Assembly: GCF_001720485.1 (NCBI RefSeq)
Contig: NZ_CP017114.1
Location: 2,728,001-2,792,000, forward strand
Direction: 5' to 3'
Origin: Cobetia marina
GTDB taxonomy: Bacteria > Pseudomonadota > Gammaproteobacteria > Pseudomonadales > Halomonadaceae
Length of the DNA: 64,000 nt
A program made the translations under genes and the position numbers. Each line of letters opens with the position of its first letter. The first letter of the stretch is position 1. This document shows positions 44,449-53,981 of the stretch, in pieces. The notes beneath the pieces are model-generated. The model was not told where the DNA came from. It did no database searches and was given only the letters and a program-made list of their open reading frames with translations.

Positions 44449-45755
44449 CTAGCGCAGCAATGAGCCCAGTGACGTGAGCGCCACTCCCAGGTCCATCGGC
44501 GTGTCGGTGACCTGGCCCCCCAGCCAGTAGGCGCCGACGTATCCGACGCTGTACGCCAGCAGCAGCGCCGGGAAGAAGCGCAGGTAGCTCATGAAGGTCA
44601 CCTCGCGCACCTTGGAGAGCGCAATCACTCCAGCGGCCGACCCGATGATCAGCAGTGATCCGCCCACGCCAGCGGCGTAGGTCAGCGCCAACCACTCAGC
44701 ATCGTTCATGCCGACATCCGCCTTGAGCACCGCAGCCGTCAACGGCACGTTGTCGACCAATGCCGACAACAGGCCGATCAGATAATTGGCCTGCATGGCA
44801 GGCATCACGTCATAGAGCTGTGCCAGCCCTTCCAGCAGGCGGGCTTCCTTGAGCGCTCCCACCATCAGCAGGATGCCGAGGAAGAATAGCAGAGTGTCGA
44901 ATTCAATTATCCTGATGTAATCAAGAATTCTGCGCTCCTCGCTGTCACTGCGTCGCTCGGCCACATGCCCGAGCAGGAACATGATCGACATCCCGAACAG
45001 GAAGGTCAGCAAGGGGGGATACCGAACAGCACGTTCAGGCCCAGCGTGGAGAGGATGGTGGCGAGAAACAGCCAGGCCACGAAGCGGTCCAGACGCCGGG
45101 TGGGACGGCGTTCACGCGACAGATGGACTTCTCCCCCAAGCCCGGGCAGCAGCAGCGTCGCCAGCAGCATCACGCTGACGAAGGCCGGGATGGCCAGCAG
45201 CATCAGCTCACTGATACGCACCTTGTCGGCGAGGAAGATCATCAGTGTGGTCACATCACCGGTGATCAACGCCACCCCGCCGGAATTGACGGCAAACACC
45301 GCCAGCACCGCGAAACGCAGCGTCTTCTTCGGCGGCAATCCCAGAGACAGCACCAGCGTCAACGACACCAGCGTAGCGGTGATGTTGTCGGCCAGAGAGG
45401 AGAAGGCAAAGGCGAAGGTGCCGGTCAGATACAGCAGGCCTCGCTCACCGATGCGGCCCGGCAGCAATCGATAGATGAGATTGGCGATCAGTCCCTTGGC
45501 ATTGAGAAACGCCACGAAGGTCATCGCCGCCATCAGAAACAGCCACAAGGTGGCGATTTCCAGCAGATTCTCGTTGAGCGACTCACCGACGTCATCGACT
45601 CCCAACGCACCGGGGCCGAAGATGAACAGCAGCAACCAGCTGAACGTCCCCAGCAACAAGGTCGTCTTGGCCTTGTTGAGATGAATCACGTCCTCGATGG
45701 CGATCAACACGAAGGCCCCGATCGCCAGCCCCACCAACACTCCCTGCAACCACAT
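44449..45755 (-). pseudogene. nhaD: NhaD-type Na+/H+ antiporter gene interrupted by a one-base frameshift
   Basis: Two adjacent minus-strand frames together encode one protein of about 435 residues. The 5' part (45755-45006) has MWLQGVLVGLAIGAFVLIAIEDV and SSLADNITATLVSLTLVLSLG, ending in IPPC. The 3' part (in frame from before 45012 to 44449) continues with LLTFLFGMSIMFLLGHVAE and ends with TDTPMDLGVALTSLGSLLR. The switch lies in a C6 tract (45013-45018); a seventh C restores IPPLLTFLFG. NhaD exports Na+ or Li+ at high pH. As written it is truncated after about 249 residues. It may be a true mutation, a phase-variable tract or a sequencing error. Confidence 0.85.
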
Positions 45756-46029
45756 GTCGCTCTGCTCCCTGAAAGGGCGTCCATCTCGTGAGAGGACGTC
45801 GAGTGGCGGTGCATGCTCACGACGATGGCCGAGTGCCATGTCAGGCCTTCCCTTGCACCGGCCGACAGGAAAGTCGGCGCGCGAATGACACCACAGCTCA
45901 CGAACCGCCACCATTCGACATCAGATGCGTACGGTTTGCGCAACGTCGAGTTGCTGTCCTCCACGCAAGCGGGGTGGGTTTCCTGTCACGGGTGAATTAG
46001 GATGGCGCGATCTGCTGAAGGAGTCGTTC

Positions 46030-46932
46030 ATGTCGAGTATCAGAGGCGTCATCAGCCTGTTGTTTCTGATCACCAATACCCTGTTCTGGTCGGTACCGCT
46101 GTACCTGCTGGCATTGCTCAAGCTGCTCAGCCCGTCCCGTCGTCTGCAGCTTCATCTTCTCGAAGGGCTGAACCGTCTCGCCATGGGGTGGATCGGCACC
46201 AACAATCTGTGGATTCGCGCCTGGATACGCCCCCATTGGCAGGTCAACGTGCCGGACGCCCTGAAGGATGGCTCCGCCAGGCGACGCTGGTGGCTGGTGA
46301 TCTCCAACCACCGCAGCTGGACGGATATCTTCGTGCTGCAGTATGCATTGCATCATCGCACGCCCATGCCCAAGTTCTTTCTCAAGCGCGAGTTGATCTG
46401 GGTCCCCGTCATCGGCCTGGCCTGGTGGGCGCTGGAGTTCCCCTTCATGCGCCGCTACAGCCGGGAACGGCTGGCCAATGACCCGCGCCTGGCGGAACGC
46501 GACCGTGCCGCGACACGCCGCATCTGTGAGCGAGCGGGCCAGTCGCCCATGTCAATCTTCAACTTCGTGGAAGGCACGCGCTTCACGTCAGGCAAGCATG
46601 ATCAACAGCAAAGCCCGTACACTCATCTGCTCAGGCCGCGCGCCGGCGGCAGCGCTCAGGTGATCAGCATTCTCGGCGACCGCCTGTCAGGCATACTCGA
46701 CGCCACGCTGGACTATCGTCACGCCAGCGCGAGCTTCTGGGAGTTTCTGTGTGGCAAGGGGGGAGATATCCATCTGGATATCGTGCAACGCCCGGTGGAA
46801 CCCTGGATGCTGAACGGGGATTATCACGCGGACGCTGCCTACCGCGAACGGTTTCAGCAATGGCTCAATCAGGTCTGGAAGGACAAGGATGCCCGACTGT
46901 CACGTGCAGGACACGACATTGAACAACTCTGA
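46030..46932 (+). CDS. Acyltransferase, YihG/PlsC-like
   Basis: 300 residues. One N-terminal hydrophobic helix anchors it. NHRSWTD (93-99) is the HX4D catalytic box and FVEGTR (179-184) the acceptor-binding box of the 1-acylglycerol-3-phosphate acyltransferase family; FFLKRELIWVPVIGLAWWALEF fits YihG. It probably acylates lysophosphatidate or another lipid at the inner membrane. AAGGAG precedes the ATG at 46030. It ends next to, or overlaps, the NlpD-like gene. Confidence 0.85.
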   Translation: MSSIRGVISLLFLITNTLFWSVPLYLLALLKLLSPSRRLQLHLLEGLNRLAMGWIGTNNLWIRAWIRPHWQVNVPDALKDGSARRRWWLVISNHRSWTDIFVLQYALHHRTPMPKFFLKRELIWVPVIGLAWWALEFPFMRRYSRERLANDPRLAERDRAATRRICERAGQSPMSIFNFVEGTRFTSGKHDQQQSPYTHLLRPRAGGSAQVISILGDRLSGILDATLDYRHASASFWEFLCGKGGDIHLDIVQRPVEPWMLNGDYHADAAYRERFQQWLNQVWKDKDARLSRAGHDIEQL

Positions 46933-46933
46933 C

Positions 46934-47869
46934 ATGCCCCACGAGCCGCTGGGCGCTGTGCGCCTGACCGTGGGCGCCATCTCGACATTTCTCCACAGGA
47001 CATCTCGCGCGCCGCTGCGGCGACTGGCGTGGCTGAGCCTGGCACTGTGGCTGACAGGCTGCGCCACCGGCAGCTACTCCGGCTCACCGGCAGGCCAATG
47101 GATCACGATCCAGAAGGGCGACACCCTGGGGCAGATCGCACGCGACGCTGACATTCCCCTGTTGCGCCTCACCCGCTTCAACCCCGGCGTCAAGATCCGT
47201 GACCTCAAGGTCGGGCAGCGCATCCTGGTGCCCACCGCGCGTGAGCGTGCCCCCTCCGGTGGCCCCTATCGCTATCAGCTGCGCCCCGGGGACACCTACT
47301 CGAAGATAGGCCGTTACTTCGGAGCCAATCCTCAGCGCATCCAGACCGCCAATCCGGGGCTTCCCCCCAATGACCTGAAAGTCGGCACCCTGATCTCGGT
47401 TCCCCTCAATGGTGGCCCCAGCCGAAGCGCTTCCAATGCGCGTGCCAGCGTCGGCAGTCTCGTGGCACGCCCGGATCCGGGTCCGCTGAAGAAGCCGCGT
47501 CAATCGTGGCGCTGGCCTGCCGCCGGCGAAGTCATCAGCGAATTCGGCACCAACCGCAATGGCCAACTGGCCCCGATGCGGATTCGCACGGCCAGCAATG
47601 GGGTCGCCAGCGCGCCGGCCAGCGGGGAAGTCCGCTTTGCCGACAACATGCGGCAATTGGGCAATGTGGTCATCCTCCACCATTCAGGCAATCTGCAGAG
47701 CGTATTGGCGCAGTGCGGAGAGATACTGGTCAAGGTCGGTCAGCAGGTCACGCCGGGCACCCCGCTGTGTCGCGTGGCACGTCGCAATGACGGCCAGCCT
47801 GAGCTGCTCTTCGACGTGCGCCATGGCGGCAAGCCGATCAATCCACGCGAGCTGCTCGAGAAACGCTGA
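46934..47869 (+). CDS. LysM-LytM lipoprotein, NlpD-like (inactive peptidase)
   Basis: 311 residues. A long basic N-region leads to the lipobox LTGC, so the mature protein is a lipid-anchored envelope protein. Two LysM repeats follow (ITIQKGDTLGQIARDADIPL and YQLRPGDTYSKIGRYFGAN), then a C-terminal M23/LytM domain. Metal-binding histidines of active M23 enzymes are missing (LLFDVRHGG in place of LHFEIR), as in NlpD and EnvC, which activate amidases rather than cut. The start is uncertain: ATG 46889 has a better ribosome site (AAGGACAAGG) but overlaps the acyltransferase by 44 bases. Confidence 0.82.
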   Translation: MPHEPLGAVRLTVGAISTFLHRTSRAPLRRLAWLSLALWLTGCATGSYSGSPAGQWITIQKGDTLGQIARDADIPLLRLTRFNPGVKIRDLKVGQRILVPTARERAPSGGPYRYQLRPGDTYSKIGRYFGANPQRIQTANPGLPPNDLKVGTLISVPLNGGPSRSASNARASVGSLVARPDPGPLKKPRQSWRWPAAGEVISEFGTNRNGQLAPMRIRTASNGVASAPASGEVRFADNMRQLGNVVILHHSGNLQSVLAQCGEILVKVGQQVTPGTPLCRVARRNDGQPELLFDVRHGGKPINPRELLEKR

Positions 47870-47891
47870 AACTGGGGCTGCCGGCCTCACT

Positions 47892-47916
47892 GGCGAGCCC
47901 TTCAGGGGCTCGCCTT
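47892..47916 (+). terminator. Probable terminator of the NlpD-like gene
   Basis: Stem GGCGAGCCC/GGGCTCGCC around TTCAG-type loop, 23 bases after the stop codon; short T tail. Confidence 0.55.
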
Positions 47917-48060
47917 GCCAAACGAGCGTCGGGCATGCCTCGCCCACGGCGTCCTTCATGCCGCGCCTGTCGCCCCCGTGTCAGTTTCGGCCAGCGTGAT
48001 TGGTCTTTGAGCTGCGAACTGTGACCTGTGACCGCCTTGAATCCGCTGCCTCCTGGCAGC

Positions 48061-48102
48061 ATTGCCTGCTGGAGATTGCCCGCGGGAGATTGCCCGCTGG
48101 AG
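48061..48102. repeat. Three tandem 14-bp repeats
   Basis: ATTGCCTGCTGGAG, ATTGCCCGCGGGAG and ATTGCCCGCTGGAG follow each other about 110 bases before the GT4 gene. Confidence 0.85.
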
Positions 48103-48214
48103 TGACCGCGGCTGCAACGACACCTGCGTGGGGTGTCATCACTTCGTCACCTCGCTGTTATGCAGGCGTCACTCCCATGGCCAATACTTCGTTCAAAGGT
48201 CATCAGGAGCCGTC

Positions 48215-49372
48215 ATGGAGCGTATCGCCTTTGTCAGTGAAACCTGGCACCCGGAAATCAATGGCGTGGCTCACACGCTGAGCCATCTGTGCGATCAACT
48301 CATCACGCGTGGCTGCGAGCTGCAGCTCGTGCGGCCCGCACCCCGCGACGGCAGCCATGAACCACGAGTCGCGCAGGAGCTACAGGTACGCGGCTTCCGT
48401 CTTCCGGGCTATGACACCGTTCAGATCGGCGCCCCTGCCCTGAGACGGCTGACGGCGCTGTGGCGCCAGCATCCGCCCTCCGTCATTTACATCGCCACCG
48501 AAGGACCGCTGGGGGTCAGTGCCCTGATGGTCGCGCGTCGCCTCGGCGTGCCCGTGGTGGCAGGCTTTCATACCAATTTCGACCAGTACAGCACCCACTA
48601 TCATCTCAGGGCATTACGCCCCCTGGTACGTCAGGGGCTGAAGCACTTCCACAATGCCGCCAACCTGACACTGGTCCCGACACGCACCCAGGCCGCCACT
48701 CTCGCGCAACAGGGTTTCAAGCATGTCCGGGTCGTGGGACGCGGGCTGGATTGTCAGCGCTTCTCGCCCGTTCATCGCAGTGAAGCGCTGCGTCGCCAGT
48801 GGGGCGTCGGCCCTCAGCAGCCCGTCGCGCTGCATGTCGGCCGCCTGGCGGCGGAAAAGAACATCGAGCTGTTGATTCGCAGCTACGAGGCCATGCAGGC
48901 CGTGCAGCCGGATATCGCGCTGGTACTGGTGGGCGATGGCCCGCTGCGCGAACGCCTTGAGCAACGCCTGCCGGAGGCGATCTTCGCCGGCTTCCAGACC
49001 GGCGAGGCGCTGGCTGCCCATTACGCCAGTGCCGACCTGTTCCTGTTCCCCTCGCTGTCGGAGACCTTCGGCAACGTGGTGCTGGAAGCCATGGCCAGTG
49101 GATTGGCCGTAGTGGCCTTCGACTACGCGGCCGCTGCGGAAGTGATCCGCGATGACCACCAGGGGTTGCTGGCCCCCTGCACCCAGCCGGACAGATTCAT
49201 CGAACAGGCAGTGGAAGTCTGCCAGCGACCAGCGCGTATCGCACGCCTCGGAAGAGCGGCCCGTGTACGCGTCGAGCCCATGGCCTGGAGCCAGGTCGCC
49301 GAGCATTTTCTTGCCTGTCTACGCCTCGCCGAGGAGAAGCCCGATGCACGATCGCAGCCTTCCCGTCTTTGA
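48215..49372 (+). CDS. GT4-family glycosyltransferase (glycolipid type)
   Basis: 385 residues, GT-B fold. MERIAFVSETWHPEINGVAHTL is the acceptor-domain start seen in diacylglycerol glycosyltransferases such as SqdX-like and Agt-like enzymes. GFHTNFDQYSTHY, VGRLAAEKNIELLI and the donor-site FPSLSETFGNVVLEAMASG motif (E-x7-E) are present. It likely glycosylates a membrane lipid at the cytoplasmic face. CAGGAG precedes the ATG at 48215. It overlaps the next gene (a PAP2 phosphatase) by 29 bases. Confidence 0.83.
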   Translation: MERIAFVSETWHPEINGVAHTLSHLCDQLITRGCELQLVRPAPRDGSHEPRVAQELQVRGFRLPGYDTVQIGAPALRRLTALWRQHPPSVIYIATEGPLGVSALMVARRLGVPVVAGFHTNFDQYSTHYHLRALRPLVRQGLKHFHNAANLTLVPTRTQAATLAQQGFKHVRVVGRGLDCQRFSPVHRSEALRRQWGVGPQQPVALHVGRLAAEKNIELLIRSYEAMQAVQPDIALVLVGDGPLRERLEQRLPEAIFAGFQTGEALAAHYASADLFLFPSLSETFGNVVLEAMASGLAVVAFDYAAAAEVIRDDHQGLLAPCTQPDRFIEQAVEVCQRPARIARLGRAARVRVEPMAWSQVAEHFLACLRLAEEKPDARSQPSRL

Positions 49373-49895
49373 GCGACTCGACCTGCTGGAGTGGCGGCTG
49401 TGTCGCCAGGTGGCACGTCTGGCGCTGTATCGGCCGATCCTGACCCTCTTTCGCGTGGTCTCGCGCCTCGGCGACTGGCCCGTCTGGTTGCTGCTGACAC
49501 TCAGCCTGCCCTTCCATCACGTGCAAGGTGGCTGGTTGATGCTGGAATTCGGACTGGCGGCGGGGGCCGGCGCCCTTTTGTATCGCGCCCTCAAGACCCG
49601 GCTGTGCCGTGAGCGCCCCTTCATCACCTTCACGACCATCCAATGCACCATGCCACCGCTGGATCGCTACAGCTTTCCAAGTGGCCATACACTGCATGCG
49701 GTGCTGTTTGCCAGCCTGACGGCTCAGCAGCTACCGGAACTGGCCATTCTCGTCACGCCGCTTGCCATGTTGATCGCGCTTTCCCGCGTGATCCTGGGAC
49801 TGCACTACGTCAGTGACGTGCTGGCGGGGGCGCTGCTGGGACTCGGGCTGGCTGAAGTGGCCATCCTGAGTCTTGAGTCCCTGACAGGACTCTGA
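49344..49895 (+). CDS. PAP2-family membrane phosphatase
   Basis: 183 residues with about five helices. The three phosphatase motifs are complete: KTRLCRERP (KxxxxxxRP), FPSGHTLHA (PSGH) and SRVILGLHYVSDVLAG (SRxxxxxHxxxD). Such enzymes remove phosphate from phosphatidate, undecaprenyl pyrophosphate or related lipids. GAGGAG precedes the ATG at 49344. The overlap with the GT4 gene indicates a shared pathway, perhaps phosphatidate to diacylglycerol to glycolipid. Confidence 0.87.
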   Translation: MHDRSLPVFERLDLLEWRLCRQVARLALYRPILTLFRVVSRLGDWPVWLLLTLSLPFHHVQGGWLMLEFGLAAGAGALLYRALKTRLCRERPFITFTTIQCTMPPLDRYSFPSGHTLHAVLFASLTAQQLPELAILVTPLAMLIALSRVILGLHYVSDVLAGALLGLGLAEVAILSLESLTGL

Positions 49896-49970
49896 GCCCA
49901 GTGCACGCTCTGTCGGCGGCAGGCCACCTTCGACTTGCCGACAGTCAATTCGCTCTGGCAAGCTCGCCTC

Positions 49971-50732
49971 ATGACGATATCCTCCGAGGCCGGCGACCTG
50001 TTCGCCACGCATCCTCAACACGCCCCTTCCCGCACCCCGCCAAGCGGACAGCGACCGGCCGGCCTGCCGGACGACTGGCAGACACTGGCCCATGGCTGGT
50101 ATCGCCATCCGCTGCACCCGCTCTATCTCAAGCCAACCGCTCTGACTCCCCTGCAGGCCGACCAGGCACTGGTCACGCTGGATACCACGCTCGACTGGCA
50201 GCGGCCGAGCTTGAGCGTGCATGGCAAGACGCATCCCATCCCTCGCCGTCAGGTATGGATGGGGGACGCCGGGGCTCGCTATCGCTATTCCGGCAGCCTG
50301 TTCGAGCCAGCACCCTGGCGTCCGATGGCCTGGCATCTGGGGGAGCTTGCCCGTCACGCCATCAACCGCGAGCTGAGCGCGCAGCCGGGGCAGGAACGCC
50401 ATATCGACCAGCACTTCAACAGCCTGCTGGCCAATCGCTACGCCGATGGCAATGACCGCATGGGCTGGCATAGTGACAATGAACCGGAGCTTGGCGACCG
50501 CCCCATCGTGCTGGCCCTGTCACTGGGACGAGAGCGGCCACTGCGCTTCAAGGGACACCCCCGCAGCCCCTACGCACAGGACCCTGCCTTCAACCTGTGG
50601 CTGCCCCATGGCTCATTGCTGGTGATGGGGCGCGGCTGTCAGGACCGGCTGCATCACGCCCTGCCGCCGCGCAAGCTCGAGGGCGTGCGCATCAGCCTGA
50701 CCTACCGACAGCTATTGACGGCGTCACGCTAG
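49971..50732 (+). CDS. AlkB-like 2-oxoglutarate/Fe(II) dioxygenase (DNA or RNA demethylase)
   Basis: 253 residues. FNSLLANRYADGNDRMGWHSDNE carries His167 and Asp169 and LHHALPP the third iron ligand; Arg240 and Arg246 in RISLTYR bind 2-oxoglutarate. This is the ALKBH2/3-like bacterial AlkB class that removes methyl lesions from bases. The start at 49971 lacks a strong ribosome site. Its end overlaps the end of the converging LysR gene by nine bases. Stands alone, without an ada gene. Confidence 0.85.
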   Translation: MTISSEAGDLFATHPQHAPSRTPPSGQRPAGLPDDWQTLAHGWYRHPLHPLYLKPTALTPLQADQALVTLDTTLDWQRPSLSVHGKTHPIPRRQVWMGDAGARYRYSGSLFEPAPWRPMAWHLGELARHAINRELSAQPGQERHIDQHFNSLLANRYADGNDRMGWHSDNEPELGDRPIVLALSLGRERPLRFKGHPRSPYAQDPAFNLWLPHGSLLVMGRGCQDRLHHALPPRKLEGVRISLTYRQLLTASR

Positions 50733-51647
50733 ATCCTCATCAGGCACGGGCGGCGGCGAGACGGGATAACGGGCCCGCAGGGTGTCCAGCATCGCCTGGA
50801 CCGCGACCGACAGCTCATGACGGCCGCGGCGAATCACGCCGACCCGTTGCTCGATGACCGGCCCTTCCAGCTCCAGGCACCGACATCCCAGCGCTGACAT
50901 CTGATCGGCGCTCATCGCCGGCACCGCGCTGACGCCAAGTCCCTCTGCCACCATGCGTCCGCAGGTCACCAGCTGGTGAGTCTCGAAGGCGACGGTGAGC
51001 TTGAGCCCCGCCTCTGCCAGGCGCCGCTCCAGCATGTGTCGCACGCCCGAGGGACGTTGCAGGGTGATGAAATCCTCTTCCAGCAGCTGATCCCAATGGA
51101 TGGTCTCGGGAGCGCCCTGCAACAGGGCGTGCCCCTCGGGAATGATCGCGATGTAGCGATCCTCGAAGAGTGATTCGAAGACAAGGTCCTCGCGTACCCC
51201 GGGATCAAAACAGATCCCCAGTTCCACGCGCCCATCGGTGACACGCTCCACGACTTCCTCGGCGATCACGTCATTGACCTCGATGGTGATCTCCGGGAAC
51301 TGCCGTCGAAAATCCGCCAGTACTCCTGGCAGCAGATTCCCGGCGAAAGTCGGCATGGCAGCCAGTGCCACACGCCCGCGTCCGAGACTGAATCGCTGGC
51401 GCATCTCGTCCTCAGCATGCTCCCAATCCGACAGTATCCTGCGAGCCAGCGGGAAGAAGGCCCGTCCTTCCGGCGTCAGGCTGACCTGTCGAGTGGAACG
51501 CTGGAACAGACGCCCACCCAACGACTCCTCCAGATTCTTGACGGCCAGCGACAATGCCGGCTGGGAAAGATGCACCAACGTGCCCGCTTCCACGAAGGAC
51601 AGGGTTCTGGCCACTGCGACAAAGGCTTTCAACTGTTTCAAGGTCAT
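50724..51647 (-). CDS. LysR-type transcriptional regulator
   Basis: 307 residues. The N-terminal helix-turn-helix (LKQLKAFVAVARTLSFVEAGTLVHLSQPALSLAVKNLE) and effector domain (GRGRVALAAMPTFAGNLLPGVL) are complete. It is divergent from the CoA-transferase operon across 427 bases, the normal place for its control target. Effector unknown. Confidence 0.88.
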   Translation of the reverse strand: MTLKQLKAFVAVARTLSFVEAGTLVHLSQPALSLAVKNLEESLGGRLFQRSTRQVSLTPEGRAFFPLARRILSDWEHAEDEMRQRFSLGRGRVALAAMPTFAGNLLPGVLADFRRQFPEITIEVNDVIAEEVVERVTDGRVELGICFDPGVREDLVFESLFEDRYIAIIPEGHALLQGAPETIHWDQLLEEDFITLQRPSGVRHMLERRLAEAGLKLTVAFETHQLVTCGRMVAEGLGVSAVPAMSADQMSALGCRCLELEGPVIEQRVGVIRRGRHELSVAVQAMLDTLRARYPVSPPPVPDEDLA

Positions 51648-52074
51648 GCGGCATCCTTCCTGTGGGGTCCCTGGGGGACGCGCCTTGAGATGACATTCGG
51701 GGAAACAGGCTCAACCCGTCGCCGGGAGACCCGTCGGCCTCTACACCATTGGTCCAAGGTGACCAGAGCCGCTTGCGCAGCCTTGCACCGCGAGTCGTCC
51801 AGTCCTGTCGTGCATATCCGCCGCTGACCCGCACCACAGGCGGATCTGTGCAGGAAACGAGCGGGCAAAGCGATATCGTACTGCCCCAAGACTCTTCATG
51901 AAAACTTATCAATGGATAGAAAAAACAAACTTATCAAATATATACAGCCACCAGATTGTCGGCAATGATGCACTCAAGCCTTTGCCAGACGCCTGCCCCA
52001 GGCGCCGGCCACGGAAGATGAGCAGCGACTCATCACCGTCAAAACGACAACACAAGATGCTCAAGGAGAACTTC
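51648..52074. other. Divergent regulatory region between lysR and the CoA-transferase genes
   Basis: The part at 51895-51950 is AT-rich and holds TATC-AATG-GATA (51907-51918) with a second TTATCAA at 51931 and a TATACA at 51941. These may be the LysR site and -10 element. No gene is seen in the rest. Confidence 0.45.
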
Positions 52075-52776
52075 ATGGCAGGATTCAACAAGGTAGTGAC
52101 CCGCTACGCCGATGCCATGGCGGGCCTGGAAGACGGCATGACGGTGATCGCCGGCGGATTCGGACTCTGCGGTATTCCCGAGAACCTGATCCAGGAGATC
52201 AAGCGTCGTGGCGTGAAGGACCTGACCGTCGTCTCCAACAACTGCGGCGTGGACGGCTTCGGGTTGGGCATCTTGCTGGAAGATCGCCAGATCAAGACCA
52301 TGATCGCCTCCTACGTCGGCGAGAACGCCCTGTTCGAGCGCCAGCTGCTGGACGGAGAGCTCGAGGTCATCCTGACCCCCCAGGGCACGCTGGCCGAGAA
52401 GATGCGCGCCGCCGGGGCCGGCATCCCCGCCTTCTTCACCGCGACCGGCTACGGGACGCCCATCGGAGAAGGCAAGGAAGTCCGCGAATTCGACGGTCGC
52501 CCTTATATTCTCGAGGAAGCCATCAAGGGTGACTTCGCGATCGTCAAGGCGTGGAAGGCCGACCGCTACGGCAATGTCGTCTACCGTCACACGGCACGCA
52601 ACTTCAACCCGCTGGCCGCAACCGCAGGCAAGATCACCGTGGTCGAAGTCGAAGAGCTGGTGGAACCCGGCGAGCTGGACCCGGCCGAGATCCACACTCC
52701 GGGCATCTATGTCGACCGCGTCATCAAGGGCAGCTTCGAGAAGCGCATCGAGAAACGGACCGTTCGCTCGCGTTGA
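52075..52776 (+). CDS. scoA: 3-oxoacid CoA-transferase subunit A
   Basis: 233 residues. [19 protein letters not shown] is the CoA-transferase family I glycine-rich start, and YTG-type [17 protein letters not shown] is typical of subunit A. With subunit B it exchanges CoA between succinyl-CoA or acetyl-CoA and acetoacetate, feeding ketone bodies and short acids into central metabolism. AAGGAG lies 7 bases before the ATG at 52075. Regulated probably by the divergent LysR protein. Confidence 0.88.
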   Translation: MAGFNKVVTRYADAMAGLEDGMTVIAGGFGLCGIPENLIQEIKRRGVKDLTVVSNNCGVDGFGLGILLEDRQIKTMIASYVGENALFERQLLDGELEVILTPQGTLAEKMRAAGAGIPAFFTATGYGTPIGEGKEVREFDGRPYILEEAIKGDFAIVKAWKADRYGNVVYRHTARNFNPLAATAGKITVVEVEELVEPGELDPAEIHTPGIYVDRVIKGSFEKRIEKRTVRSR

Positions 52777-52868
52777 GCCTAGGCTCCGCCTGCATCCGTT
52801 TTCTCGCGACGACACTCCCCGACACGGCAAGGCGTCACCTCGATGGCGCTTCAGACAAGGAATACATC

Positions 52869-53531
52869 ATGGCTTTGACACGCGAACAGATGGCCCAGCG
52901 AGTGGCACAGGAAATCCAGGACGGCTCCTACGTCAATCTGGGCATCGGCATTCCGACCCTGGTCGCCAACTACATCCCGGATGGCATCGACGTGATGCTG
53001 CAGTCCGAGAACGGCCTGCTTGGCATGGGACGCTATCCCTATGACGACGAGGTCGACGCCGACATGATCAATGCCGGCAAGGAAACCGTGACCGCCATCG
53101 ATGGCGCCGCCATCTTCGACTCCGCCGAATCCTTCGCGATGATTCGCGGCGGGCACGTCGATCTGACGGTACTCGGCGCCTTCGAGGTGGACGTGAACGG
53201 CAACATCGCCAGCTGGATGATCCCCGGCAAGCTGGTGAAAGGCATGGGCGGCGCCATGGACCTGGTGGCGGGTGCCGAGAACATCATCTGCACCATGACC
53301 CACGCCTCCAAGCATGGTGAGTCCAAGCTGCTCAGCCAGTGTGAGCTGCCACTGACCGGTGCCGGCTGCATTCGCCGTGTCCTGACCGACCTGGCCTTCC
53401 TCGAGATCAAGGACGGTGCCTTCCACCTGCTGGAACGCGCGCCAGGCGTCAGTGTCGAGGAGATACAGCGCCTGACCGCAGGCAAGCTCATCGTGCCCGA
53501 CAACGTCCCCGAGATGCAGCTGGACGCCTGA
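52869..53531 (+). CDS. scoB: 3-oxoacid CoA-transferase subunit B
   Basis: 220 residues. SENGLLG contains the catalytic Glu47 that forms the glutamyl-CoA thioester; GIGIPTLVANYIP and the GGHVDLTVLGAFEVD strand are family marks. It follows subunit A by 92 bases and a terminator follows. Works as an A2B2 or (AB)2 complex in the cytoplasm. Confidence 0.9.
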   Translation: MALTREQMAQRVAQEIQDGSYVNLGIGIPTLVANYIPDGIDVMLQSENGLLGMGRYPYDDEVDADMINAGKETVTAIDGAAIFDSAESFAMIRGGHVDLTVLGAFEVDVNGNIASWMIPGKLVKGMGGAMDLVAGAENIICTMTHASKHGESKLLSQCELPLTGAGCIRRVLTDLAFLEIKDGAFHLLERAPGVSVEEIQRLTAGKLIVPDNVPEMQLDA

Positions 53532-53626
53532 GACGGCCCAGATGCATCGCTTGACACTCCATCTCTCCGGCGATGATGGGCGCATCATCGCCGCTCTCCG
53601 AGAGTCTTGATGGTTGCAAGACCATC

Positions 53627-53660
53627 CACCGGCAGCGCTGCCATCGCTGCCGGTTTTTTT
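53627..53660 (+). terminator. Terminator of the CoA-transferase operon
   Basis: ACCGGCAGCG/CGCTGCCGGT stem followed by seven T. Confidence 0.92.
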
Positions 53661-53981
53661 ATCTCTTCCCCTCACCAAGCAAGACGACCTGGCGGATCAT
53701 CCGCGAAGCTGTCCACTGCCTTGAAAGCCCGTACGCACGCCCCATCCCCACGACGATGCCTCACCTTGGCAACCTCTCAAGCGGGGCGATATACGGCGAG
53801 GTTCCATACCGACCAGAAACCAGGATAACGGGATAAAAGCAAGTCACCGTCAATCCTTGCGAAATCTGGAAAACTGACTGGCGCAATGCCGCCCATTCGA
53901 GAAGAATCTGCTCACGAGACACCCGACCAAAGGCGAAGTTTTTGATATTTCATTTGACCTTGGAGGCGCGGCAGCGCAGTA

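Larger units (their letters stand above)
47870..48214. other. Intergenic region with terminator and 14-bp repeats
   Basis: A hairpin at 47892-47914 (GGCGAGCCC/GGGCTCGCC) probably ends the preceding transcript. Three tandem 14-base units occupy 48061-48102. No gene seen. Confidence 0.5.
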
